Of a stretch of 64,000 nt of DNA, positions 51,950 to 60,915 are shown in pieces; the stretch's first letter is position 1; each line of letters begins with the position of its first letter. Below the pieces are notes generated by a model, which was not told where the DNA came from, searched no databases, and saw only the letters and a program-made list of their open reading frames with translations. A program made the translations under genes and the position numbers. The stretch comes from Collinsella tanakaei (GTDB taxonomy: Bacteria; Actinomycetota; Coriobacteriia; Coriobacteriales; Coriobacteriaceae): assembly GCF_030373545.1 (NCBI RefSeq), contig NZ_JAUDCO010000004.1, positions 1-64,000 on the forward strand, in the 5' to 3' direction.

Positions 51950-52429
51950 ATGGAGAAGATTGCCAGCTTTACGGTAGACCACCTGACGCTCATGCCCGGC
52001 GTCTACGTGTCCCGCGTGGACCGCGACCCGCAAAGTGGCGCCGTGGTGACCACGTTTGACCTGCGACTGACCGCACCCAACCGCGAGCCGGTCATGAACA
52101 CGGCCGAATGCCACACGATCGAGCATTTGGGCGCGACGTTTCTGCGCAACCATCCGACATGGGCGTCCCGTGTGGTCTACTTCGGGCCCATGGGATGCCG
52201 TACCGGGTTTTACCTCGTGGTGTTTGGCGAGGTGACCTCCGAGGAAATCTTGCCGCTCGTGCGCGAGCTGTTTGAGTTCGTGCGCGACTACCAGGGCGAG
52301 ATTCCAGGCGCCGCGCCCGAGGAGTGCGGTAACTATCTCGACCAGAACTTGCCGATGGCGCGGTGGCTCGCCGAGCGCTACCTCACGCGCGATCTCGCCT
52401 GCGCCGACGAGGGACGTCTGCATTACTGA
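51950..52429 (+). CDS. S-ribosylhomocysteine lyase LuxS
   Basis: A 159-residue enzyme that converts S-ribosylhomocysteine to homocysteine and the AI-2 precursor. Metal ligands are H55 and H59 (HTIEH) and C126 (ECGNYLDQN); the catalytic C83 is in GPMGCRTGFY. Normal length. GAAAGGGG precedes the ATG. The gene stands alone: no pfs, metK or methionine gene adjoins it here. Confidence 0.96.
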   Translation: MEKIASFTVDHLTLMPGVYVSRVDRDPQSGAVVTTFDLRLTAPNREPVMNTAECHTIEHLGATFLRNHPTWASRVVYFGPMGCRTGFYLVVFGEVTSEEILPLVRELFEFVRDYQGEIPGAAPEECGNYLDQNLPMARWLAERYLTRDLACADEGRLHY

Positions 52430-52629
52430 TCGCCAAAGCGTGCCAGGTATGCACCCGACAGGTTCGTACCCGGCACCATCTTGTCGGTAGCGTGCCGTTG
52501 CCGCTGACCCGGCCGAATACACCCACGTGCGGTTTTGAGTGCATTTCGGGTGCTTTGATGCGATAAAGTATCAAGCCGCCATGGTTGCCCTGCGCAGGGG
52601 CGGGGCACATGATAAAGGAGTGATTGAGC

Positions 52630-53166
52630 ATGGGTCTGTTCGATATGTTCAAGAAGAAGGACGCTGAGTCTGCGGTTCCCGCCGCGCCCGCGGCCGTCGC
52701 CGCCGAGGAGGCTGCCGACGTGCTGTGCGCTCCGGTGAACGGCCGCGTCATCAAGATGGCCGACGTGCCCGACCCGGTCTTTGCCGGCGAGGTCGTCGGC
52801 AAGGGCTGCGCCATCTGGCCCGATGACGAGATCGTCTACGCGCCAATTTCGGGCAACGTAACCGTGACCATGGGCCACGCCATCGGCATCACCGCCGACA
52901 ACGGTGTCGAGGCCCTCGTGCACATCGGCGTGGACACTGTCGATATGGGCGGCAAGGGCTTCACGGGCTACGTGAAGCAGGGCGACACCGTCAAGGCCGG
53001 CCAGCCTGTCATCAAGATGAGCCGCGCCGACATCGAGGCCGCCGGTCATCCCGACTGCGTCGTGCTCGCCGTGTCCAACACCGCCGAGTTCGCCGACGTC
53101 CAGCTCACTGCCGAGCCCGAGTCCACGGTTGCCGCCGGCGCCGCTGTGGTAAAGGTCGTGCGCTAG
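52630..53166 (+). CDS. PTS glucose-type EIIA protein, first copy
   Basis: A 178-residue protein. An Ala/Pro-rich N-terminal tether is followed by an EIIA-Glc domain with active-site H83 (GHAIG) and phosphorylated H98 (VHIGVDTV). Free-standing, with no EIIB or EIIC. The start is ATG 52630, nine bases after AAAGGAG. HPr is encoded 218 bp downstream and would be its phosphodonor. A second EIIA-Glc is at 61986. Confidence 0.93.
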   Translation: MGLFDMFKKKDAESAVPAAPAAVAAEEAADVLCAPVNGRVIKMADVPDPVFAGEVVGKGCAIWPDDEIVYAPISGNVTVTMGHAIGITADNGVEALVHIGVDTVDMGGKGFTGYVKQGDTVKAGQPVIKMSRADIEAAGHPDCVVLAVSNTAEFADVQLTAEPESTVAAGAAVVKVVR

Positions 53167-53205
53167 GCTTTAGCTGCTATAACGCCATCGAGAATCGATG
53201 TGATG

Positions 53206-53247
53206 GGGCGCGGGTGTCACGGATGGTGTCGCCCGCGCCCTGTTTTT
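53206..53247 (+). terminator. Intrinsic terminator after the first EIIA gene
   Basis: A GGGCGCGGG / CCCGCGCCC stem is followed by a TGTTTTT run, 40 bp after the stop. Confidence 0.85.
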
Positions 53248-53384
53248 GAAGAGCGCGGGCAGTTTCCACTCGCCCGGCCAAAAGGGACGGTCCCCAATTG
53301 CTTGCATACCGGGGTCTCAGTGTAGCGTATAGTGAAACGAGGGCCGCAATGCCCGTTGTGGTTTTCAACGCAGGAGGTATCGCC

Positions 53385-53633
53385 ATGATCAAGTTCCAGC
53401 ATCTCATCGAAGCCGAAGAGGGCCTGCACGCTCGTCCCGTCGCCGATGTCGCCTTTACGCTCAACAAGTGCTCGAGCGACGTCCAGATCACCTTCAACGG
53501 CAAGACCGCCTCGGGCCGTGACCTCATGGAGATGCTCGAGCTCGATGCCAACAAGGGCGACCTGATCGACATCCTGATCGTGGGCGGCAACGAGGAGGAA
53601 ACCAAAGAGGCGCTTCTCAAGGTTCTGCCGTAA
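53385..53633 (+). CDS. HPr phosphocarrier protein
   Basis: This 82-residue protein aligns without gaps to Bacillus subtilis HPr. The EI-phosphorylated H15 is in 'EGLHARPVA'. At the regulatory position, serine 46 of Gram-positive HPr is replaced by aspartate: NGKTASGRD46LMEM. AGGAGG lies seven bases before the ATG. The gene lies between the EIIA gene and a repeat element; no ptsI or hprK is in the window. Confidence 0.95.
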   Translation: MIKFQHLIEAEEGLHARPVADVAFTLNKCSSDVQITFNGKTASGRDLMEMLELDANKGDLIDILIVGGNEEETKEALLKVLP

Positions 53634-53849
53634 GGAGAGCTTGCCGGGGTTCGTCCCCCAGTTTTCGATGTGCGACGAGGGTGTCGTGGCGATGCGCTGC
53701 GGCACCCTCGCGTTGTTTGCAGGTGTGAAGACATCGGGTCAGACGACAATTCCATGTAGCGAGACTTTGGGGTCCTTCCGGAATCAGGGGGCTTTTCGCG
53801 ATGCAGCGCGTGAAATAACGCCGACCTTGTTTCGCGTGCGCGGCAAGGT

Positions 53850-54040
53850 GGGCAATTTGTTCAGATATGAAGGTTGACGACAAATTACGGCTGCAATGAA
53901 CATTAAAAAGACAGCAGCTTAGTTTATGAGTACTGGATAGTGCGACAGAAGGGTCCGCTGAGAGGCCTCAAGACGGCCAAAAGGACAGTATTCGAGGGGT
54001 TCGAGCGAGGTCAAGACCTTCATATCTGAACAAATTGTCC
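53850..54040. mobile_element. MITE-like element, family 1, copy 3
   Basis: 191 bp. The right terminal repeat (54016-54040) is identical to those of copies 1 and 2; the left has GGGCAATTTGTTCAGATATG. The interior is diverged and shorter. It lies between ptsH and gatC. The rest of 53634-54203 shows no gene; a TATAAT at 54162-54167 may serve gatCAB. Confidence 0.72.
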
Positions 54041-54203
54041 CAATCAGACCGTCGCGCCCCGAATCAGCATGGGCGCAGCGGCGCGCCTGGAAGCTGCATG
54101 AGACGTCAGGGCCCCAACTGTTTCCATTGCCACTCCATCGCGGTGGAGCGGCACGCTTGCGTATAATGGTGAGCGTTCGACTGATACCACGAAGGGAGTG
54201 CCC

Positions 54204-54515
54204 ATGGCGCTCAGCCCTAACGACGTGCGCGGCATCGCGGAATACGCCCGCATCGCGCTCGATGACGGCGAGCTCGAGCAGATGACCGCATACCTCAACG
54301 ATGCGGTGGACATGCTTGCGCCCGTGCTTGACTACGATTTGCCCGATGTGGAACCCACGTTTCACCCCATCGGCGACCTTGCGAACGTGATGCGCGAGGA
54401 CGCCGAGCTCGCGGCACGCGACCTGCCGCTCGACGTGGCGCTGGAAAACGCCGCGAGCAGCCGCGACCGGTTCTTCCGCGTGCCCTCGATTCTGGGCGAG
54501 GGAGGTGAGCGCTGA
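54204..54515 (+). CDS. Asp-tRNA(Asn)/Glu-tRNA(Gln) amidotransferase subunit C
   Basis: This 103-residue GatC stabilises the GatA-GatB heterodimer that converts misacylated Glu-tRNA(Gln) or Asp-tRNA(Asn). The family pattern is visible: an N-terminal helix with 'VRGIAEYARIAL', then 'LPDVEPTFHP'. ATG 54204 has GGGAG six bases upstream; a GTG six bases earlier is in frame. Its stop overlaps the gatA start by one base. Confidence 0.93.
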   Translation: MALSPNDVRGIAEYARIALDDGELEQMTAYLNDAVDMLAPVLDYDLPDVEPTFHPIGDLANVMREDAELAARDLPLDVALENAASSRDRFFRVPSILGEGGER

Positions 54516-56029
54516 TGGCGACGAGTTTCGACTCCCTGACCGCCGCGCAGATCGCCACGGGTATCGTTGCGGGGCAGTTCACGGCGCGCGAGGTGGCGAC
54601 CGCCTCGCTTGACGCCATCGCCGCCCGCGAGGACGCCGTCCAGGCGTTTTTGCAGGTTTCGCCCGAGCTGGCGCTCGCCGCCGCCGACCGCATCGACGCC
54701 GCCCGCGCCGCCGGCGAGACCCTGCCGCCGCTTGCGGGCGTGCCGCTGGCGATCAAGGACAACATGAACCTTGTGGGAACGCGCACCACCTGCGCCTCCC
54801 GCATGCTCGAGAACTACGAGAGCGTCTACACCGCCACCTGCGTGCAGCGCATGCTCGATGCGGGGTGCATTCCGGTGGGCAAGGCCAACATGGACGAGTT
54901 CGCTTTCGGTTCGTCCACCGAGAGCTCGGCGTTTCATCCCACGAACAACCCGTGGGATACGCAGCGCATCCCGGGCGGCTCGTCGGGCGGCTCGGCAGCT
55001 GCGGTCGCCGCGGGCGAGGTGCCGCTCGCGCTCGGCTCGGACACCGGCGGCTCGATTCGCCAGCCGGCTGCACTGTGCGGTGTGGTCGGATGCAAGCCGA
55101 CCTACGGCGCGGTGTCGCGCTACGGCGTGGTCGCCTTCGGCAGCTCGCTCGACCAGGTGGGTCCGTTCGGCCGCACCGTGGAGGACGTAGCGCTCGCCAT
55201 GAACGCGCTCGTGGGCGCGGGCCACGACCCCTATGACGGCACGAGCCAGGACTGCGCGGTGGATTTCTGTGAGCACCTGGGTGATTCCATCGAGGGCCGC
55301 CGCGTGGGTATCATCCCTGCCTTCATGGAGGCCGAGGGGCTGACGGACGAGGTTCGCGACGCGGTCCAGCAGGCCGCTCGTGCGCTCGAGTCGGCCGGTG
55401 CCGAGCTCGTCGAGGTCGACCTGCCGCATCTGGACGCCGCTATCGCCGCGTACTACGTCATCGGTCCGGCGGAGGCCTTCTCCAACCTGGCGCGCTTCGA
55501 CGGCATCCGCTACGGCTACCAGGAGCCTGACTGCCCCAACTTGGATACGCAGAGCTCCCTGTCGCGCGCCCACGGCTTTGGCGACGAGGCCAAGCGCCGC
55601 CAGCTGCTCGGCGCCTACCTGCTGTCCAGCGGCGTGTACGACAAGTATTACTACGCTGCGCAGAAGGCCCGTACGCTCATCACGGCCGACTATGCGGCTG
55701 CCTACGAGAAGTGCGACGTCATCCTCATGCCGGCTAGCCCGCGGACCGCGTGGCGCCACGGCGAGATCTCCGACCCCACCCAGATGTACCTGTCCGACCT
55801 GTATACCATCTCGATCAACATCGTGGGCAACGGCGGCATCTCCGTGCCGTTGGGGCTGGGTGCCACGTCGCACCTGCCGGTGGCCGCGCAGCTCGTGGGC
55901 CCCGCCTTCAAGGACCGCACGCTGCTCATGTTCGCTGCCGCGTTGGAGCGCGCTTTCACCGGTGCCGACGGTACGCCCGCGCTCGCCGTTGCGCCTGTTT
56001 TTGCCGGGAAGGGGGGTGAGCTGGCATGA
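54515..56029 (+). CDS. Asp-tRNA(Asn)/Glu-tRNA(Gln) amidotransferase subunit A
   Basis: A 504-residue amidase-signature subunit that releases ammonia from glutamine. The Ser-cisSer-Lys triad is K81 (LAIKDN), S156 (GGSSGGS) and S180 (DTGGSIRQPA). Normal length of close to 490. Coupled to gatC upstream and to gatB downstream (ATGA overlap), the standard CAB order. Confidence 0.96.
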   Translation: MATSFDSLTAAQIATGIVAGQFTAREVATASLDAIAAREDAVQAFLQVSPELALAAADRIDAARAAGETLPPLAGVPLAIKDNMNLVGTRTTCASRMLENYESVYTATCVQRMLDAGCIPVGKANMDEFAFGSSTESSAFHPTNNPWDTQRIPGGSSGGSAAAVAAGEVPLALGSDTGGSIRQPAALCGVVGCKPTYGAVSRYGVVAFGSSLDQVGPFGRTVEDVALAMNALVGAGHDPYDGTSQDCAVDFCEHLGDSIEGRRVGIIPAFMEAEGLTDEVRDAVQQAARALESAGAELVEVDLPHLDAAIAAYYVIGPAEAFSNLARFDGIRYGYQEPDCPNLDTQSSLSRAHGFGDEAKRRQLLGAYLLSSGVYDKYYYAAQKARTLITADYAAAYEKCDVILMPASPRTAWRHGEISDPTQMYLSDLYTISINIVGNGGISVPLGLGATSHLPVAAQLVGPAFKDRTLLMFAAALERAFTGADGTPALAVAPVFAGKGGELA

Positions 56030-57711
56030 AGGAGCTTTCCGAGGTCCTGAAAGATTGGGAGGCCGTGATCGGTCTCGAGATTCACACCGAGCTCACGACG
56101 CTCGACACCAAGATGTTCTGCAACTGCAAGCTCTCCCATGACGACGAGCCCAACGCGAACGTCTGCCCGGTGTGTCTCGGCCTGCCGGGCGCGCTGCCGG
56201 TGCCCAACAAGCGCGCCATCGAGAGCATCGTGAAGGCCGGTCTTGCCACCAACTGCGAGATTCAGAAGCGCTCGATGTTCTATCGCAAGCACTACTTCTA
56301 TCCCGATATGGCCAAGAACTTCCAGACCACGCAGGGCCCGGTGGCCTTCTGCATGCACGGTCGTCTGGACCTGGAGGTCACGGGCCGCGGAGCCGCCGAG
56401 CGTCCCGACTGCGCGTTCGGCGAGGCCGAGGCCGCGAGCCTCGCGAGTGCGTCGGCGAACGCCGAGGGGCTCTCGACCGCCATGGCTCAGCAGATGCGCA
56501 CGGGTGGGGAGTCCGCGGGCGCGCTGTCTGCCATGAGCGGATACGATACAGCCAACCTGGCGCTGCCCGAGCGCCACGAGGACGGCTCCTATACCGTGCC
56601 CATCCGCATCCTGCGTATCCATATGGAGGAGGACGCGGCCAAGATGGTACATGTGGGCGGCGAGGAGGGCCGTATCGCGGCGGCCAGCGAGTCGCTGATC
56701 GACTACAACCGCTGCGGCACGCCGCTTATCGAGCTCGTCACCGAGCCTGACCTGCGCACGCCCGAGGAGGCGCGCCTGTTCATGGAGAAGCTGCGCCGCA
56801 TCTTCTTGACGCTGGGCATTTCCGACTGCTCCATGGAGCACGGTTCCATGCGCTGCGACGGCAACGTGAGCCTGCGTCGTCGTGGCGAGACGCGCCTCGG
56901 CACCAAGACCGAGCTCAAGAATCTGAACTCCTTCAAGGCCCTGCATGACGGCCTTGCCTACGAGATCTGCCGTCAGGCCGAGGTGCTCGAGGAGGGCGGC
57001 ATCATCTACCAGGAGACACGCCACTGGGAGCCCGGCCGTAAGCGCACCGTGGTCATGCGCGTCAAGGAGACGGCCGACGACTACCGCCTGTTCCCTGATC
57101 CCGACCTGGCGCCGTTTGATTTGTCGGACGAGTTCATCGAGCACTGTCGTGCCGAGATTCCCGAGCTGCCCGACGCCAAGCGCGACCGCTACGAGGCGGA
57201 CTTCGGTATCAAGCGTGCCGATGCCGAGCAGATTGCCGGTGACCCCGAGACCGCGACGTTTTTCGAGGCCTCCGCGGCGGGGCTTTCCGGCAAACCGGCG
57301 CAGGCCGTGGCAAACCTTATCGTCAACGAGCTGGCGGCATACCTGAAGGGCGTAGATGGCGGCATCGCGGATTGCGGCATCGCACCGGCGCAGGTGGCGT
57401 CGCTTGCCAAGCTGCTCGCCGAGGACGCCATCAGCTCCAACCAGGCGCACGAGGTCTTCGGCCTCATGGCCGAAAGCGGCGAGGATCCCGAGAAGATCGT
57501 CGATGAGCACGGTATGCGCCAGGTGAGCGACGCCGGCGCGCTGCAGCCCATCGTGGACGACGTGCTCGCGTGCTGCGCCGATCAGGCCCAGCAGTACCGC
57601 GACGGCAACCAGAAGGTGCTCGGCTTTTTGGTAGGCCAGTGCATGAAGGCGAGCCGTGGCCAGGGCAACCCCAAGCTGTTCAACGAGCTGCTCAGGAAGA
57701 GCCTGTCGTAG
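56026..57711 (+). CDS. Asp-tRNA(Asn)/Glu-tRNA(Gln) amidotransferase subunit B
   Basis: A 561-residue subunit that binds tRNA and activates the acyl group. Signature regions are 'AVIGLEIHTEL', C-x-C...VCPVCLG zinc-binding cysteines, 'FYRKHYFYPDMAKNFQ' and 'RLHMEED'-like 'RIHMEEDAAK'. A low-complexity insert of about 60 residues, rich in Ala/Glu/Ser, lies between 'LDLEV' and 'YTVPIRILRIHM' (about 120-185), which explains the extra length over the usual 475-500. The C-terminal YqeY-like tail is intact. Confidence 0.95.
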   Translation: MKELSEVLKDWEAVIGLEIHTELTTLDTKMFCNCKLSHDDEPNANVCPVCLGLPGALPVPNKRAIESIVKAGLATNCEIQKRSMFYRKHYFYPDMAKNFQTTQGPVAFCMHGRLDLEVTGRGAAERPDCAFGEAEAASLASASANAEGLSTAMAQQMRTGGESAGALSAMSGYDTANLALPERHEDGSYTVPIRILRIHMEEDAAKMVHVGGEEGRIAAASESLIDYNRCGTPLIELVTEPDLRTPEEARLFMEKLRRIFLTLGISDCSMEHGSMRCDGNVSLRRRGETRLGTKTELKNLNSFKALHDGLAYEICRQAEVLEEGGIIYQETRHWEPGRKRTVVMRVKETADDYRLFPDPDLAPFDLSDEFIEHCRAEIPELPDAKRDRYEADFGIKRADAEQIAGDPETATFFEASAAGLSGKPAQAVANLIVNELAAYLKGVDGGIADCGIAPAQVASLAKLLAEDAISSNQAHEVFGLMAESGEDPEKIVDEHGMRQVSDAGALQPIVDDVLACCADQAQQYRDGNQKVLGFLVGQCMKASRGQGNPKLFNELLRKSLS

Positions 57712-57734
57712 TCAGCGACCTACCCTATAAGAAG

Positions 57735-57772
57735 AAGGCGGCAGCGTACCCGGTGGGCGCGCTGTCGCCTTT
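57735..57772 (+). terminator. Terminator of the gatCAB operon
   Basis: An AAGGCG..CAGCG / CGCTG.CGCCTT hairpin with T residues following, 24 bp after the gatB stop. Confidence 0.7.
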
Positions 57773-57821
57773 GTGCATTTGTATGTAGGTGCGCACGGTC
57801 GCGTGCGCGTGGCCATATGGC

Positions 57822-58274
57822 CTAGAGGGTCTCCACCGCGGCCTTGACGGCGCGGATCTCGGCCATGCGCGCTGCAGCCTCAAGGTTGCCGTCGCGCTCG
57901 ATGGCGGCGAGCGAACGATACATCCAGGCGTTGACGTTCGGGTTGGTGTCGGTCTTGGGCTTCATGGCGATGGCGAGGTGCTTGAGCTCGTCGAGCAGCT
58001 GCGTCTTGATGCCACCGAGCTCGAGGACGTTGGCGATATCGTGAGCGGGGACGCCGCGCTTCTCGCTCACGTGGTCGATGAGGCCGGTGACCGAGGAGAC
58101 CTGCTCGCTGCGCTGGTCATCGGTGAGGGAATCGTCGAGGGCGGCAAGGCCGTTGATGACCACGGATGCGGGGTGGCCGCAGGGAACGAAGTCGTCGATC
58201 TGGTCCATGGCCTGCGTAATCGTAGCGCCGAGGCCGACGAGGGCACCGGCGAGCTGAGCGTTCTGCGTGTTCAT
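57822..58274 (-). CDS. Helical protein of unknown function
   Basis: A 150-residue soluble, mainly helical protein; ATG 58274 follows a perfect AAGGAGG by six bases, so it is surely translated. It contains 'DDFVPCGHPASVVINGLAAL' and a C-terminal 'MAEIRAVKAAVETL'. One Cys-Gly-His near residue 35 is the only striking local feature. Convergent with gatB, no operon partners. I do not recognise the family. Confidence 0.75.
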   Translation of the reverse strand: MNTQNAQLAGALVGLGATITQAMDQIDDFVPCGHPASVVINGLAALDDSLTDDQRSEQVSSVTGLIDHVSEKRGVPAHDIANVLELGGIKTQLLDELKHLAIAMKPKTDTNPNVNAWMYRSLAAIERDGNLEAAARMAEIRAVKAAVETL

Positions 58275-58777
58275 GAGTAACCTCCTTGTGAGGGCAACCA
58301 TAACGTTGGAAGCACCTTAGCGACTGGTGCGTCCGCTCGGCAAGACTTTGTGGCGTTTCTCCATGTGTGTGAAGATACGCTGAAACGGCCAAAACAACTT
58401 ACTGTTGCTAAAACCGCTGCTAGAAGCCAAAGAATGTGAAATCGATACCATCTACCGTTCGCCGATTAAACATATACGCCTACCTGATGTGTTCATCTTC
58501 CAATCTGCAGGCAACATGCAGAAATGCTACATGCCGCCGTGCACAATGCGATGTTGCCGACCGACATGCGCGCCCGAAGACCTCCTGTCACATCAAGCCG
58601 TTGCGAACGACAGCCCGACGGGTATGACGCCTCCATTGGAGGCAATGGACGCCCCTGACGGTCTCGAACACTCCGCTCTGATGACCGTGCATATTCCTGC
58701 GTATCATCGCAGGGAAGCAGCGCAGTGGTGCATAAAAAACGGAAACGGTACACCGCGAAATACATGCGCACCTTCTG

Positions 58778-58901
58778 GGGCGCGATTTTTCGGTGCCCTT
58801 TGCCACCTATGGCTATACACCTCGATAACGCCGCAGGAAACAACTGGGGTTTTGCGAAGGGTCTTTGGCCGATGGGAGAATCGCACCGAAAAATCGCGCC
58901 C
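58778..58901. repeat. 124-bp element with perfect 18-bp terminal inverted repeats
   Basis: GGGCGCGATTTTTCGGTG (58778-58795) and its exact complement (58884-58901) bound an interior with no gene. It resembles a MITE of a third kind; only one copy is in the window. The surrounding 58275-59238 contains no convincing protein gene. Confidence 0.6.
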
Positions 58902-59159
58902 TGGAGCTATACATGGTTTTCTGGCATATCCAGCCGTCAGGTTGACCGTTGTGGCGAGTGCATTTCGATCGGGGATCGGCACTCCGTTCGGCAAAAGAGA
59001 TGCGTGCGAAGCAGCAAGCGCCGCATCCGCATGGGAACGTGTAGCGGGGTGCGAACCCGCGTATCCGCTGCGCGGATTCGCACCCGCTGCGGCGGCTTCG
59101 CCGCCTTGCGCGCTGCGCTGAAAAGACGCTTACGCGCTTTTTCAGCTTCGCGCCCCGCT

Positions 59160-59178
59160 CGGAGTTCGATTCTCCGCG
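59160..59178 (+). other. Inverted 19-bp copy of the tmRNA T-arm
   Basis: CGGAGTTCGATTCTCCGCG occurs here on the plus strand and, in the opposite orientation, in ssrA at 59248-59266. The GC-rich dyads at 59050-59155 are not a complete tRNA. This may be a remnant of recombination at ssrA, a frequent integration target, or of a decayed tRNA. Confidence 0.6.
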
Positions 59179-59201
59179 GGCTTGCCCTCAGAAAATAAAA
59201 A

Positions 59202-59229
59202 AGCAGGTAGATAGTGCTATCTACCTGCT
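59202..59229 (-). terminator. Terminator of ssrA
   Basis: A perfect 12-bp stem AGCAGGTAGATA / TATCTACCTGCT with a 4-nt loop; on the minus strand it is followed by TTTTTTATTTT. It starts ten bases past the CCA end of tmRNA. Confidence 0.9.
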
Positions 59230-59238
59230 CGTTCCTTG

Positions 59239-59607
59239 TGGTGGAGGCGCGGAGAATCGAACTCCGGTCCACGAAAGCCCCCTGATTGGCATCTCCAGGC
59301 TCAGTCGCTGATTTAGTCTCGGATGCGTTGCGCGCAGCGACACGCTCGCGGCATCCTAACCGGTTCGATCTTAGCCCGCGCCATACCGGTTACGTGCGCG
59401 GGAGCATTCCCCTCAAATGACATCGGGCCCGGGTCGGGGAATCTCCCGGACGCGACGTGCCGCTATTTAACTAAGCAGCAAGAGCCAGCTGGGGCTCGTA
59501 AGAAGAATTCTTGTCAATTCATTTTGACGGTACCCCTGTTTAACGTGGCGAGGAGACCACGGCCTGCTTCCTCTCTCAGAGCTATCGCGTCGAAACCAGT
59601 CGCCCCC
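59239..59607 (-). ncRNA. Transfer-messenger RNA (tmRNA)
   Basis: 369 nt. The 5' end GGGGGCGACTGGTTTCGACG (from 59607 down) pairs with the 3' acceptor strand CGCCTCC before an encoded ACCA ending at 59239. The T-arm is CGGAGTTCGATTCTCCG. The tag reading frame on the minus strand ends at a TAG (59471-59473) and encodes a peptide finishing NSSYEPQLALAA. If the resume codon is GAC (59513-59515) the tag is DKNSSYEPQLALAA; that codon is less certain than the rest. tmRNA with SmpB rescues stalled ribosomes and tags the product for proteolysis. Confidence 0.95.
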
Positions 59608-59842
59608 TCATGCAAAAGGACACCGGGCGGCAAAGCCGCTCGACGTGTCAAAGAACGTACGACCGAAGGGCCGTGGGCTAGGTATTCTACCACGTTCCGG
59701 GCGCATTTATACGGTTGTGTTCCGATGGGCTCGAGCCTTAAGCGACTCGGCGCCGTCCCGCTTGCACGTTTGCGGGTTTGCGGCAGCGCTCTTTGTGGTA
59801 GAAGAGCAGAAGATGATAAGTCGTGCAGAAAGAAGGCGTCGC

Positions 59843-60712
59843 ATGGATCAGCGGGCTGAAAACGCGGGCAAGACGGCAATCGTGCTCGAGGGAGGCAGCT
59901 TTCGCGGACAGTTTACCGCCGGCGTGCTCGACGTGCTCATGGAGCACGGCATACAGCCCGATGCCTGCTATGGCGTATCGGCGGGCGTGCTTAACGCGTT
60001 GAGCTACAAGTCGCATCAGATTGGTCGCCCCAACCGCGTGAACCTCGCCTTTTGCAACGATGACCGCTATATGGGTGCCAAGTCGTTCGCACGCAGCGGC
60101 AGCTTCATCGGCTACGACTTCATGCTCAACGACGTGCAGGATCGACTCGATCCATTCGACAACGACGCTTACCTGGCGAACCCTATGCCCTTGGTCGCGG
60201 TGGCGACTGACATCGTGTTTGGCACCGCGGCGTATCTTGAGGTGAAAAACGCCGTGCTCGACATCGATGTCGTGCGGGCGTCCACCTCCCTTCCGCTCAT
60301 GGCGCCCCCGGTCGAAATCGATGGCCACCTGTATCTCGATGGCGGCGTCGCCGACTCGGTTCCCGTCGAGCACGTCCTTGAGCAGGCAGGGTACGACCGT
60401 GCCGTTGTGGTCCTCACACAGCATCGTTCCTATAAAAAGGGCCCTTACGAACTCATGCCTGCCGCCCGTGCGCGCTACAGCGAGTACCCGTATCTGCTCG
60501 AGGCGATCGCGGATCGCCATGAACGCTACAACGAGCAGCGCGAGCACATTTGGAATTACGAGAGCGAAGGCCGGGTGCTCGTGCTTGCCCCGCCGCGTCC
60601 CGTCGAGGTTGGCCATATCGAACACGATACCGCCAAGCTGCTCGACCTCTACATCCAAGGTCGTCAGGAGTGCATGCGCCGTCTGGACGATATCGTTTCG
60701 TTCCTCGGGTAG
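59843..60712 (+). CDS. Patatin-like phospholipase
   Basis: A 289-residue patatin-fold acyl hydrolase. The oxyanion loop is '[10 protein letters not shown]', the nucleophile elbow is G-V-S-A-G in '[10 protein letters not shown]', and the catalytic aspartate is in 'YLDGGVAD', so the Ser-Asp dyad is complete. No signal peptide. The start at 59843 has GAAGG six bases upstream; an in-frame ATG at 59813 would add ten residues. Substrate unknown. Divergent from ssrA. Confidence 0.9.
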   Translation: MDQRAENAGKTAIVLEGGSFRGQFTAGVLDVLMEHGIQPDACYGVSAGVLNALSYKSHQIGRPNRVNLAFCNDDRYMGAKSFARSGSFIGYDFMLNDVQDRLDPFDNDAYLANPMPLVAVATDIVFGTAAYLEVKNAVLDIDVVRASTSLPLMAPPVEIDGHLYLDGGVADSVPVEHVLEQAGYDRAVVVLTQHRSYKKGPYELMPAARARYSEYPYLLEAIADRHERYNEQREHIWNYESEGRVLVLAPPRPVEVGHIEHDTAKLLDLYIQGRQECMRRLDDIVSFLG

Positions 60713-60747
60713 CGCGGTCTCGCGGTTCAGCGGATGGCCCGACAAAG

Positions 60748-60780
60748 GCGGCCAAAAGCGGCATCTCCGCCTTTGGCCGC
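60748..60780. terminator. Hairpin after the patatin-like gene
   Basis: A GCGGCCAAA / TTTGGCCGC perfect 9-bp stem with an inner GCGG/CCGC stem, 35 bp past the stop. There is no T run, so termination efficiency is uncertain. Confidence 0.45.
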
Positions 60781-60820
60781 TCGACATGTGCAGAAACTCT
60801 GGGAGAATGCAAAAGCCGCA

Positions 60821-60848
60821 TTGACCCCGTCGGCGGCCGCGCTATAAT
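60821..60848 (+). promoter_or_regulatory. Promoter of rplM-rpsI
   Basis: TTGACC (60821-60826), a 16-bp spacer and a perfect TATAAT (60843-60848). The leader of about 60 nt contains a CAGAG / CTCTG hairpin (60864-60883) that could be an L13-type autoregulatory site; that is speculative. Confidence 0.8.
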
Positions 60849-60915
60849 TCTTCAGTCATTTGCAGAGCCCCGTGAATCTCTGTTAAGACACACGTACTGT
60901 ACATGGAGGAGTCAA

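Noticed and set aside
58405-59121. A 238-codon plus-strand frame
   Set aside because: It runs through an inverted-repeat element and the tRNA-like dyads, has no ribosome site and no protein-like composition.
59040-59195. A plus-strand tRNA gene ending in the T-arm-like sequence
   Set aside because: No matching acceptor, D-arm or anticodon stem could be found upstream.
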